Made by a program: the position numbers and the translations under genes. Shown piece by piece: positions 22,267 to 34,305 of a stretch of DNA of 64,000 nt (its first letter is position 1; each line of letters opens with the position of its first letter). This DNA comes from Neoaliturus tenellus (lineage: Eukaryota; Arthropoda; Insecta; Hemiptera; Cicadellidae). Under the pieces are notes generated by a model, which saw nothing but the letters and a program-made list of their open reading frames with translations, was not told the origin of the DNA and made no database searches. The stretch is taken from NCBI GenBank assembly GCA_030545055.2, contig CM061537.1, positions 60,324,207 through 60,388,206 on the forward strand. The letters are read 5' to 3'.

Positions 22267-23622
22267 CTCTGATTTTTCTATGTTCCTATTAATCACAATA
22301 ACCTCCATGATGAAATTTGCAAGACTGATGTTTTACTGCCTCCTATAGAGCGATTAGTCTCTTTTAACTGTAAAGGCTACAGTTTAGTTTATGATTTACT
22401 GTTCAAAGTGGAACAAGTTTTTCACACAGAATTTAAGCCGATTGTAAGACTTAAAAGATTATACCAAATAAGACTTACAGGGCGTAATGTTAAGTAAGAT
22501 TTGTCATCATGCTGACAATGCTGACTGATAACTTAATATTGAAATCGTTGGGGCCATTTTACTTCTAGTATTGAGAGTATATCTGTGATTTAGATATAAA
22601 ACGAAGTCACTTATTCTAGAATTCATTACTCTTTGCTCCAGATTTATTTGTTAAGTGTATTTCACACTATAGTTCTTATTAATTTAAGTGTGAGAAAATG
22701 TAATACGTCACCAGCTTTTTAGTATTATGTGCCTTAAATGTAGTGTCTAATGTTAGTCTATCGCTGTGGCTTGTCGCTGTCATGCTAAATGGTGTGATAT
22801 TCAACTCAGTATTAAGTAAGAAAGGAATGTTGCGTACAACTTGTCTCATGATGTTTAAAATATTTTGACTCGACAATAGATGCAAGGTTAATGTAATTTA
22901 TATTAATTTAACATTATTTAAATTTCAAGAATGTAAATTTAACAACAATTTAAACAAAAATTAACTGTAATACTGGTCATGAAAGCAGTTAAAATACATT
23001 GAACGAAAACGTTTATTTTTAAAGTTACTCATTAAATAAAATTATAGGTTTGGTAGGAATAAATAAATTTTGAGTTTTAATTGTACTGTTAAATTACTGT
23101 GTAATCTAAAAAATTTACTTTAATTAACTATTAATCAGAGAAATGAAAAAAAAATTTTGGGTTATTCCATTTGGTTTAGTGCTTGAGTCGGCTATGTCAG
23201 TGGCCTTCTGAAATATTGTTTACAAATTTTTTGACATTATTGTGAGACCTTATGGAAAGATTTTAAAGGAACATTAATTGTTGACACCCTTATTATCTGT
23301 AATATTAAACCTCAGTGTCTTAACATCTTAAGTAGCAACCGCCAATTACAGAACCTGATAAACTAGCCCTCGGAAGTTATATGGAGAAGAGGATCATCAC
23401 AGTCCAATTATGGCTTTGATTGGTCGCAGTCTTGAAACTGCCGAAATGTTTAGAACATAAGATATTGTTTGAGGTTTTGCTCACTGTCAAGTTAATTGTG
23501 AATGTTCTTGTCTTTTTTGTATATTTTCAACTGCAATGTTTATGCCAAAAACAGTTGTCACATACGGTAACATGTATGGTGCTGAGAATTTTTTTTTGTT
23601 TTTATTGATACACTTTTTTATT

Positions 23623-23628
23623 AATAAA
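23623..23628 (+). terminator. Candidate polyadenylation signal AATAAA (proximal)
   Basis: AATAAA in the InR 3' region, followed within 30 bp by a TGTTTG-rich stretch. It would give a 3' untranslated region of about 1.4 kb. Other AATAAA-like words exist upstream near 23034 and 23060. Confidence 0.4.
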
Positions 23629-24159
23629 CCTGTTTGAAAAGGTTTATATTTTATATTGGTGCTCTTTTAACTTTTTAGAACTTCTCTTATTGTGTAATTT
23701 TACAATAGATGTTATAAAAGTTACTTTTTCAACCAATGAATGTATTTTTAGTACTGACATATACACAATTTTTTACAAAAATTGTCTAGGCCTATTTTAT
23801 CTTGGAATACACATTCTTATTTAATGATTTAGCCTAAAGTGTATAAAACTTGGTTCACCAGAAAAAAACTAATTGTAATTAGTGTTTTATTACCGGTACT
23901 ATTTCCTTGTGAAAAGTTGTAATGATGTTAAATGTGGATGTTTATTGTGACTATGATTAACATCAATTACAATTTAAAGTTAAGTTTTCTTTTATATATA
24001 TATATATATATTATTGTAAGATATGCTGTATTCCCTATGACGTGTTACTGACTGTTACCAACATATAGTCATACATTCCTGTTAAGATGTTATACTTGTG
24101 CCAAAGGCGTTATATAAGTGTTTTTTTTTTATTTGTTGTATTTTTATACATGTTTTAAT

Positions 24160-24165
24160 AATAAA
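24160..24165 (+). terminator. Candidate polyadenylation signal AATAAA (distal)
   Basis: AATAAA shortly before a TGTG/TTTTTGTTGTG stretch (24182-24200), which suits a downstream GU-rich element. It is the last signal before the foldback transposon and therefore the most distal plausible InR end. Confidence 0.45.
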
Positions 24166-24225
24166 ATTTCAAAAGTTATAAATGTGCAGTTTTTGTTGTG
24201 TAATTTTATTTATAATCATTATATC

Positions 24226-25497
24226 CAGGGTGTTCCAGACCACCCGTACACCCCTTTTAAAATTTAAATATGTAATCCTTCACAATACAAGTTGTGCCAT
24301 CTATATATTAATACGCAAGCATGTTTCATTTCCTCCTTTTTCCTCAGCTCGTTTACATCGTAGGATAAATCCGAGCATACCATTAGAAAGGTATAGTCCT
24401 GTAGATGAGCAGATTCACATTCAAAAGTACATTGGACTCCAGGGCTACACCCCACAGGATTTCAAAGTTCAAATGTTAATCTTATGGAGAAAGGAGAATT
24501 GAATGAATCATTAGACAGCTGTTGTAAGAACAACTGCTAGAAAATTAGGAAGAACAGATGTTTTAGTTCTAAAATGTTTTTAAGCTTCTTGGGTCCAGAT
24601 CAAATGAAATTTTGATCGAATTTCGATCAGGAGGCAATCTTTAGTTATAGTAAAACCGGTTACACTCTATAATTGACACTAATTTCATTTTACAGGGTGT
24701 ACCAGAAGTAACCTACACAGACCGGAAGTCGCTAATTTTAAATACAAACCCCCACTTTTTATAACATTTTTGGATACTACATGTAATTTTACTTTACAAT
24801 TTAATGTGTATCCCTAATCCTAACAGTTTCGAAGACAATGGCTGTAGAAATTTAGTTTTTTTCCCATAAGAATAAAATGGGAAGAAATTCACATCCATTT
24901 TCTCTGAAAATATTACCGTGAAACAGAACTACCCGAGCATGAAAATGTTATAGAACCTCATCTTAAATAATACTAAATCATAAAATATCAATTATCAGGT
25001 AATTAGTTTAACTTTCCATAACTTTTCAATATCTCCACAATATTGTAAATTTTATGGAAAAACTAAATAATTCCTGACATAAGTAATAATTATTGATGGA
25101 AAAATAATTAAATGGAGGGTTCGAGACATTTTTGTGCTGGGACATGTTTGTTTACCAAACATTTCCAGAGATAAACGAGATGAAAATTTTTTCTGTGTTT
25201 TTCTTATGGGAAAATATAAATTTCAACAGCTATTATCTACTAAACCGTTAGGATTGGGGTACAAATTAAATTGTAAAGTTGTCTTAAAATTACGTGTAGA
25301 ATCCAAAAATGTCATAAAAGTGGGTGTTTGTATTTAAAGTTAGGGAGAGAATAAGGTCTGGAAGGGTGACTTCTGGTACACCCGTACCTTGAAAGTAATG
25401 TCAATTGATAGACCGTAACCGGTTTCTGTAATGGCACAGTTGGTTTTTGTTAAAGTTCTGTTCATTTTAAAAGAGGTGTATAGGTGGTCTGGGACAT
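24226..25497. mobile_element. Composite foldback element, copy A (1.27 kb)
   Basis: The outer ends CAGGGTGTTCCAGACCACCC and (reversed) GGTGGTCTGGGACATT form one inverted pair. A second, inner pair starts at about 24697 (ACAGGGTGTACCAGAAGT) and ends at about 25387 (ACTTCTGGTACACCC), with arms of well over 150 bp. The interior is itself symmetric about 25025. The same outer-plus-inner architecture recurs at 30231-31179. There is no protein-coding capacity. Confidence 0.8.
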
Positions 25498-25794
25498 TTA
25501 GTATAAAAATTAATCCCTATTTCTCTGGCCATGGCATCACGCGGACAGATTTAGTTAATTCCTTTTTAGTTGTGTTTGTTATTGTCAGGAGAAGGTTCTT
25601 ATGAAAGAAAAAATTAAGAAAATTCCACAGGGCTCCGCCCCACACGTCTTCAAAGTTGCCATTATATTCTTATGGAAGCAACATTTTTGTATTGGGATAT
25701 ATAATATTTAGAAATATTAGTTTTTACACAGCTGTTCACATTTCAAGTGTTGAGGGGAGATCAATAATAACAAAACTAGAGGATATTATAAGTG

Positions 25795-25860
25795 GTAAGT
25801 GAGTGTAGCGAACGAGGTAAGCCTGATGGCGAGTGAGTGGAGCGAACGAGCTCACCTGAA
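25795..25860. repeat. GAGTGAGTGGAGCGAACGAGC repeat fragment
   Basis: Two units of the GAGYGWAGCGAACGAG motif lie about 35 bp apart. They are the reverse complement of the minisatellite unit at 8483-8646. Confidence 0.6.
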
Positions 25861-26183
25861 GGGCGAAATTTTACTCCGGTTGGCATTGCAAAGCATGCCA
25901 GGTAAGCTGGTGTTAAATACTTTAAGATCCTGTATTTTATCCCAATGAAAAATTATGTATAAATTACAGCAGTGCAAAACCTTCATAATTAATTTCTAAC
26001 TAAAACACTTTAAAATTTGTTAGGTGTGGTGAGTTTAGAGTTTGTCAAAATTTTCACGCCTTAACTACTTAATCAGTGCATTAAATTTTATGGGTGTGTA
26101 GTGTGTAAAATTAAAATCATATTTCATATTTTACTAAAGCTTCATATAATCATATAAGCTTATATATTATACAATTAGGCCTA

Positions 26184-27992
26184 CTAGCTGTTTCCCTTCA
26201 CGGCTTCGCCCATGACTGAATTTATTTTTTTAGGTAATAAAATCTTTAAAAGAGCAACACAATCTTCTTCCTTAAGAATGAAATTGAAACAACAAATTAC
26301 TGTGTGTTGAGCTCTGAAGGAATTTTGCAAAACATTTTCTTAATGAGAACCATTGAGCAAAAAAGAACAACCATGTCAAATTTCAACCCCGTCATTTTAA
26401 AATCATGTAGGGCAGAGCCCTAAAGAACATAAAAAACTATATTTCTAAAACTATTTCTTAGTAAACACTTATTAGCAAAACGGAACATAAACGTTAAATT
26501 TCAACACCGTAGGATTAATGGTAATTTTGAGGATTTGTGGGGGGAAACCTCTGGAATAATTTTGAAGTCCTATGGGGCGGAAAAGAACTTCGAAAACTAT
26601 ATTTGCAAAGCCGTTTCTAAGTGAGCACCTATTTGGAAAACGGAGCATCCACGTTAGATTTTAATCCCTTAGCATATATGGTAATTTTGATGTTCTTTGG
26701 GGTGGAGCCCTAAAGTAAATTTGCTAAATTGTTTCTTAGTGAGCATTAATGAGCAAAGAGAAACGTCCATGTAAACTTTCAACCCCGCGAGCCCAAAGTA
26801 AATTTCTCAAGACTTGTAGGACGGAGCCCTAAAGAATTTCAAAATATACACTTTTTTGAAATTCTTAAGCTAAGGGGAACGTCCATGTCAAATTTCAACT
26901 CCGGAGGCCCTAAAATGTTTTTGAAGTCCTGTTGGGCAGAGCCCTAAAGATCTTCAAAAACTATATTTGCAAAACCGTTTCTTAGTAAGCACCCATGAGC
27001 AAAGAGGAATGTCCATGTCAAATTTCAACCCCGTGAAGACCCTAATGTAATTATGAAATCCAGTGGGGTAGAGATCTAAAGTGCTTTAAAAACCATATTT
27101 GCAAACCCTTTTCTTAGTGAGTCCCATGAGCAAAGGGAATCCTCCATCATATTTCAACCCCGTGGGTCCTAGAGAAAGTCCAGTGGGGTGCAGACTTAAA
27201 GGGCTTCAAAACTATATCTGCACAATGTTTCTTAGATTAGATAGATAGTACCTATGAGCTAAGAGAATCGTCCTTGTCAAATTTCAACACGTAGGCTATA
27301 CATTAATTGTCAGCTTCTTTGAGGTAGAGCCCTAAACAAATTCGAAAACTATATAATGGTAAAACAGCTTCTTAGTGAGCACCCATGAGCAAAGAGGAAC
27401 GTCCATGTCAAAAATTTCAACCCCGCGAATGCCCTAAAGTAATTTTGAAATCCAGAGTGGCGGAGCTCTGCTTCAGTGTGGCGGAGTGCTTCAAAAACTT
27501 TATTTTCAAAACTGTTTGTTAGTAGGCCTACCTATGAACAGTAAAAAGTATATAGTAATAAAATATGAAATAAAGTAAACTGCACTTAATAAACCAAAGT
27601 ACACCACCCCACTCCTCTATCAAAACATAAATCTTGACAAAGACAAACATAAGTTAAATAATTATTATATCTCACAGCTGGTTATACTTCTATAGTTATA
27701 AGCATTTTCTCGAATGTGGCAGATATAAACAAACCTAATTCAATTTCCATAATCATATGTTAGAAATACAAAAATGGTGCTTCCATAAGAATAACATGGT
27801 AACTTTGAGGACGTCTAGGGCGTAGCCCTTTGTGAATATTAATATGAAAATAGTCAGACTTTCCTATTTTGAGCCTAAAGAATGAGTATACCAAATTTCA
27901 GCACTCTAGCTAGTCGGGAAGTTGGAAAATTAGTGATGAGTGAGTCAGTGAGTGAGTGAGTGAGTGAGGGCTTTGTCTTTTATAGATATAGA
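26184..27992 (-). mobile_element. 1.8-kb non-autonomous Helitron with internal ~132-bp tandem repeats, copy A
   Basis: Read on the minus strand, it starts TCTATATCTATAAAAGACAA after host A, passes GTGAGTGAGTCAC-type repeats (27930-27970), and ends with a hairpin (CATGGGCGAAGCCGTG), 11 bases and CTAG before host T. That is the canonical Helitron terminus. Between about 26400 and 27500 a unit of roughly 110-140 bp recurs about eight times, with phrases such as GGGGCAGAGCCCTAAAG, CAAAACCGTTTCTTAGTGAG and GAACGTCCATGTCAAATTTC. No Rep/helicase frame. Confidence 0.85.
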
Positions 27993-30230
27993 TAGATAAG
28001 CATGTAATAAAGCTTTGATCGAAATTCTATCAGTGCTCTGTCCTTTGGTTTGAAATATCTTGTTATTTTGAAGAACAGAGGATTTTTACTTCAATACAAG
28101 ATTCTTATCAAAACAGTTCCTTTGAACAACTTGTTATGCAATGGATTGGATGTACATATCAAGTATATTAATGCAACAAATAATGCGAGTTCAAGTTGGG
28201 TAAAGTGAACAATTATAGTGTGGGACCATTATTTCAGCAAGGCCTGATTGTTGTGATAAAAACCCCCAATATATCAAGCCCTGTCTCTTTATAATGATGA
28301 AACATTATAACGAATCCCATCATATACTAATCACTTTTATTGCACTTTATGCAGAAATGCTCATTTAAAAGTAATTAGATCAATTACTTCATTAGTTGGA
28401 TAATTGTACGCACTTGGTTTGGTTGAAGTAAGCAGAAAAAAACCAGATTAAAATTTTACAATAGAATGGTCTTTTAACATTTAATATTTGCTACAAATTC
28501 AGAATACCAATGTGTGTACTGCCACTGTATACAAATAAAAAATATAGCTTTTAATTTTTCTAAGGGCAATAATTATTTTGTTATTCCAATTCAATTCTAA
28601 AAGCTTAGATAACCTCAAGAAGGCTAACTCCTGTGCTCCTGTGACTTTTGAGTTTTAGGCTCAAACAGACCGTCCTCTCTGCCCTCAAAATAGCCAACCA
28701 AGCTACTGTCCATTCATATACTCCTCAACTTGGGATTTCCATGCCCACCGTGTTAATCCCCACTATCTAGAACAGGATTATATCATGAAGGAAGGGAAAT
28801 TATTGTCGTAGTGGACAGCTACAAGACTTACCGTATCATATGTTATGACAACTTTGTTCCTGTATCCAAATTCAACTTCGCAAAAAACGAGTATAGGCTC
28901 TAAACCAGTTTTAAAGTGATCATGTGAATATAGCCCAACTCTTGTGTAGGCCTTAACCTTTTTGCAATATAGCCTACCCAGACAGCAAGGAACCTTTCTG
29001 CAAATATTCACTTGGTTTGCTATTCGGTTGCAGCGAAAATTTTAATTGCATAATCAATAATAACTGTTTAAAAACTTTGCTACACAAATGTGCGAAGAAT
29101 GTGATCAGAACACATAAGGAAGTTTCTCTTGCAACGGGAAGTTTATTGTTGGGAGACTACCTGTCTCGACCCTTATTAATTCCGCCTGGCCGCCCCAGGG
29201 CCGCACTAATGCGAATGCGTTCGGGCGGAAATATGCTCTAAAAACTATATGAAAACGATTTTATCCATGCAATGCAAATATTGGTTGTAAATTATCAGAA
29301 TACGTTTTGAACGTTTTCTACTTTGAGAGAATCCTCAGCTTTGGTTGTGAGGTTACAGGGACTGATCTAATTTCACTGGAAGCATTCTTAATGCATACTA
29401 TTATAATTCATAGGCTAAGTGAATTTTCCACATAGTAACATTTAAAACAAATAAATTGTTAAATGAAAACCATACAACTTTTTTTGAGAAATATGTTTTA
29501 ATAATTTATAAAGACACTCAATGAATTGTATAAACGGAATATTTATCAAACTATTTTATAAAAATAAACTATTTAATGAAATAAAAACTCTGAGGGAGAG
29601 ACATAACCCATATTTTCAAAATTAAATTATACACCAGCCATTTGGTTATTGTATAAAACTGCTGATCTGTAGTCTGGATTACGGGTTGCATTGTTATTTT
29701 TTGTTTGAGAAACAAAATTAATGTTAACTGGTTGAACTAGTTGAACTTCAGCGATTTTTTACAAACATGCTACCTATAAAATACGAATAAAAAATAAAAC
29801 TCGGATGTATCTGGAATCGAGATGTCTATAAAATGTAGGCCTACTTAGTAATCTAAACTAAAGGCACGATTCTGCTTCGCCTACGTTGATGATTGCTATT
29901 ACTGTATGTGTAAATATGATACATGGAGGGGACGTTGTACATAATACATTTGTACTGAGTATAATAAAAACACTCTACATCGTAAGAACGAGTATCTAAA
30001 ACGAGTTAGAAATCATTCCGGACATGGAAAATAAAGACGTGATTCTCCGAAATCCTTAGCGACCCGCCAAGCACATTTTTACATAAGAAAACAGTTCACT
30101 CTATACATAAATGTTATATGTAACGATTAAAATTCATTTCACAATCTACAACTTAGTTGCTTGAAATTTTTCGTGACCTACCAATAAAAAAAATACGCTT
30201 AGTAACTTTTTCCTGTTGTAGTTGTGTATA
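27993..30230. other. Intergenic stretch with minor repeat remnants
   Basis: No coding exon was recognised. CCTACCCAGACAGCAA at 28974-28989 matches, reversed, the sequence at about 43530-43545 and looks like the end of a dispersed element. A small GC-rich patch lies at 29170-29230 (CCGCCTGGCCGCCCC). The rest is AT-rich and featureless to me. Confidence 0.4.
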
Positions 30231-31179
30231 CTGGGTATCTCAGACCACCCGTACACCCCTTTTAAAATCTACACAATTAATTATTCACAAAAATAAATTA
30301 TGCCATTAGCGGTAAACCGGCTGGGCTCTATCTATTGATGATACTTAACTTCAATGTACAGGGTGATAGAGTAACCTACCCAGACCGGAAGTCATTAATT
30401 TTAAATATGGACCCCCACTTTTTATGGTTTTTTTTATTCTACACATAATTCTAATTCAACTTTACGATTTAATGTGTACCCCTGATCCTAACAGTTTGGG
30501 AGATAATTTAGGTAGAAGTTTGATTTTTTCCATAAGAATAACATGGGGCTAAATTTCTAATCAATTATCTCTGTTAATTTCCCGTCAAACTAAAAAGGTC
30601 TAGAATAAAAATCTGTTAGCTTCTTCTTTTAAACACTCTAGCAACATAAATTATTAGTTTTGTCATAAAATTCTTCTATTTTTCCATAAATTTTTCAATA
30701 TGGCAGAGATTTATTACTTATATAGAAAAATAAAATTAATTACGTGATAGTCGGTATTTTATGATGAAATATTATTTAAAATGAGGTTATAAGATGTTTT
30801 TATGCTTAGACAGTTATGTTAAAGGTAAAAGTTTCAGTGTTAATGGATATGAAAATTTTCTCCATGTTATTCTTATGGAAAAAAAAACTTTCACCGCCAT
30901 TATCTCCCAAACCGTTAGGATTACGAGTATACATTAAATTTTAAAGTAGTCTTAAAATTATGTCTAGAATCCAAAAATACCATAAAAGTGTGGGTTGGTA
31001 TTTAAAATTAATGACTTATGGTTTGGATGGATTACTTCTGGTACACCCTGTACATTTTGAAATTATCATCAATGGATAGAGCGCAACCGGTTTACCTATA
31101 AATGGCAATATTTGATTTAGTGAAAAATTAATTTTGTAGATTATAAAAGGGGTGTACGGGTGGTCTGGGACACCCGGTA
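30231..31179. mobile_element. Composite foldback element, copy B (0.95 kb)
   Basis: The outer ends (CTGGGTATCTCAGACCACCC and GGGTGGTCTGGGACACCCGG) and the inner pair (from about 30357 ACAGGGTG.. to about 31053 ..CACCCTGT) repeat the architecture of 24226-25497. It is related to copy A but diverged, and shorter between the outer and inner ends. Confidence 0.8.
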
Positions 31180-32289
31180 GATGTAAGTTTTTTTTTAATC
31201 GTGGGTTTTTCATTAAATGTAGTGGATAAGATATTTAGGGCTACATCGCTATAATAAGCAAATATTTTGCTTTAAAAACACATATTTCATTTACTTTGGA
31301 AATTTATCAACCAGTAGAGAAGCGTGTAAGTGAGCGCGCTCACAAAAACTTTAGTTGTTCATTTTGCGTTTTTCCTGACCGTCAGAATAATACGGGTTGC
31401 GGTTTTTTGTTTTAGTTTTGCCTTGCGTGAGCGTTCTAATGTATGTATAGAGTTATATGATTAAAAGTCTAAAGTATTCATAGTAGATCTACAAAAATCC
31501 ATTATCAACTTATTTGTTTAGCGGATGTACCTCCCAAATGGTAAAGGCCATATATACGCTGGGCTAATATTTTAAGCCTGCAGTAATGAATTCGGTATTT
31601 TTTAAAACTCTGTTTTCAACGTAATAAGTCCACAGTTAAGCGACAGTCAATTCATATCGTCGTTCATAAATAAAACAGTAATAATACATGCCTACATTAT
31701 AACCTATAATTATTATCAAAATTACAGAATAATAACAGTATTAATAACAGAACCAGTTATTCTTACAGTTGGTTTTGAAACTCAGGTGTCTACATTACTA
31801 CACCAGTACACCAGACTAAGTTATTTCATCAATATAGGGTGAAAAGTCTGTTTGCGGGCCGTGATCTAAAAGCGCGAAACAAGCCGAGGTTGAAATTTCG
31901 ATCAAGACACAGAAAACACTTTAGGTCCACGTTATGAATGCTATTATCACACTGCATTTATAAAGGATAAATTGTATAATTTTACAATGCTGGATGCTCA
32001 CTTAATATTTTAAGTACAACGACTGCAGCAGGTACCATTGTGTTTGCCATAGGTTTATGCTATTAACGCTTCGCTACTTTGGCCTAATGTAGAGCATTGC
32101 CGCGCTGATTTGGTAAGGTCTACATGCAGCACAGAGTAAGTGGTTCCATATGAGTTGTTTTCACATTTATCCATTTTTACATTTGTGATGGACATTATTA
32201 GAAAACAAAAATACATTTTTTTCTGCAATTAAGCTGACGAGAACCGAACTGCCATAATACAAATAAATTCACCGCCTTTTTGAGTCTCA
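31180..32289. other. Unannotated AT-rich stretch
   Basis: No element ends or coding exons recognised. A short palindromic GAGCGCGCTC-like phrase lies at about 31333-31342. Confidence 0.35.
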
Positions 32290-32631
32290 AATGAATAGCG
32301 ACAGTGGTGAGTGGTGCGGGCCGCCAGGCTGCATTCCACCCCCACCCTTGGAATGTGGTGGGATACAAAGGGCTGTTCTGTTATTCCGAATCGCCGCCAC
32401 CACCGGGGAAAACCAGTTTGGCTACAGGTGTTGTGAGGGAAGGTCGGTCGAGGGGCGGTAGACGACGCGTTGGCGTTCTTTCTTCAGTAAACTGCGTGTC
32501 AATACAAAATAATTATTATAACTTATTCCTTTTTACTGTGAGTGATCTCCTTCAAGAACGAAGATTGAACCAAATAGCTTCTTTGGACCGAACACATTGT
32601 GGGACCAGACACCATCAAGAAGCCTAGTCTG
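32290..32631 (+). other. Candidate 5' exon/promoter-proximal region of an unknown gene
   Basis: A GC- and CpG-rich block (32300-32480) stands out from AT-rich surroundings and is followed by a strong donor, CTAGTCTG|GTAAGT, at 32632. A frame open from about 32550 reads up to the donor (..KIEPNSFFGPNTLWDQT..), but stops precede it and no protein family is recognised. It may be an untranslated first exon leading to a gene on the + strand. This is suggestive only. Confidence 0.3.
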
Positions 32632-33991
32632 GTAAGTGGGCGATCATCCAACTCATTACAAAAAACCTTGATTCTGTTTAATGATTGCTGTACATTTGGT
32701 TTTGGTTTTATCATTTGCTTAAGTTGGTACACTGTAAGTTTGGCGTTTTTATCTTGCCTTATATTTAGGTAGGTATACTTTAACCCCAGGCAAAAATGGA
32801 TAGTTCTCAAATAATGAGCATCATTAAATTGGTTTATTAGCCTATTTTTCTCAATAATTTGGACTCATCTTACCTTTTGTTTAGAAGGTTGGATTCATAA
32901 ACATCATATTAATAGGTAATAATAATAATTTTATTCCGCTGACAATATTTTACAATGTATGGGGATTTACGGATCAGGTTTTTAACAATTTTTAATATTT
33001 GAAAATTTGTACTTACATTAAACCATTTAATATTTTGAATCATCAAATTAGCTTAACTGGTTACAAAGAAAATTCAATTCAAGTTTCCCATGTCATTTTG
33101 GGAAATATTTAAGAAATTACACACTTATTTATCACCATATCTTTGAAAAAAAATTATGAATCTTCAGGTAAGTAGTAACAAATATTTGCTTAAAACATCT
33201 GATCACAACACACCTACATAGTAAACCACATTTTATTCTAATAGAAAACCTATTACGGGTCCCGTGCCTCGCGATGCGCTGCAATTATCAGAGTATTTGG
33301 TGGTCACACCTTGCTCCACGGTAATATATCGAGTTACTTTGAAAGAAATTTTAACTATGGTAAAATCATATTACACCATATTGGTATTTCATCAATCGAT
33401 TTTCAACACTACTACTCCATTATTACGTGATGGTTCGTAAGCCGATTTGTCCTAGAGCCTCTGCCTAAAAACTCCTATAATATTTAGAAAAATTCACAGA
33501 TGTTGGATCTAGATATAGTCCAGGCTCTAAACAGGTTGGGCATGCACTGAAAGGCTAACCAAATTTGACTTTGGATTATTGTTGGTAACATTTAGTAGAT
33601 GTAAAAAAACGATGTTGCCACATTTCCAGAGTGGGCACAACACGGGGGGACGCCCCCTAGAGGAAATCATAGGGGAAACTGTATTGGTCTATGTCATGTT
33701 GTACATCGTGTTAAAGGTCTTTGAATTTTGATCAAAATTCCACAAACCTGATGTCAAAAGGTAGAATATAACGCGAGTTATCGCGGTTTGAAATTTCTGT
33801 AAAATGCTTTTTTGCAAAGTTTAGACCATGGGCCGCCAATATGAAACCCTCCCCCCCCCCCGGTGGGAATTTATGACTTACTCTTTTTTGTTGGTATTAC
33901 CTACCAGATTAAGAATTCAGTTGTTTGCCTTTTTAGAATTACAGCATATTCCAGAAAACCAAGAAAAGACCTTTACGAAAGACCAAGGAAA
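32632..33991. other. No recognisable gene
   Basis: AT-rich sequence. A short GC-rich hairpin-like GGGGGGACGCCCCC lies near 33643-33656. It is followed by CTAGA, so it lacks the T expected after a Helitron 3' end. A run of C lies at 33849-33860. Confidence 0.4.
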
Positions 33992-34305
33992 GACGAGGAG
34001 TCAGACAAAATTTATTTAAAGCAGCATAGGTCGAGTTTGGTATCAAATTAAAGGTCCCACATAGCAGAGTACAATGCCGCAAACTAGACTTCAAATGGAG
34101 GACCGAAACGGAATAGCAGGCAAACAAAGTTTCCATTAAAATATATGGGTAAAACTTTAAAATGCAATAGCTTTCTTTATACCCAACCTTTAAACGTCGG
34201 GTTTACGGCATTGTACTCTGCTAATTGGGACCTTAAATTTGATACGGTACCAAACTTGATCTATGCTGCTATTTAAGAATTTTGTCTGACTCCTCATGGG
34301 CCATC
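33992..34305. repeat. Foldback repeat (AGGAGTCAGACAAAAT arms)
   Basis: The left arm (about 33992-34085, from GAGGAGTCAGACAAAATT through AGCAGAGTACAATGCCG) is reversed at about 34193-34305, ending AATTTTGTCTGACTCCTC. Partial relatives occur at 7135-7270 and near 43950. It is probably a MITE. Confidence 0.7.

Larger units (their letters stand above)
22267..24190 (+). other. InR: Probable InR 3' untranslated region
   Basis: AT-rich, non-coding DNA follows the InR stop codon directly for about 1.9 kb without any element end, up to the foldback element at 24226. It contains several AATAAA signals and a short TA microsatellite at about 23995-24010. The true end of the transcript cannot be read from the sequence. 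Confidence 0.6.

Noticed and set aside
26400..27500. CRISPR-like regular repeats (also 55250-58000)
   Set aside because: Units are ~132 bp, contiguous and diverged, without short identical repeats and unique spacers, and they lie inside eukaryotic Helitrons.
33640..33662. Helitron 3' end (GGGGGGACGCCCCC then CTAG)
   Set aside because: The base after CTAG is A and not T, the hairpin abuts CTAG without the usual spacer, and no second copy is seen.
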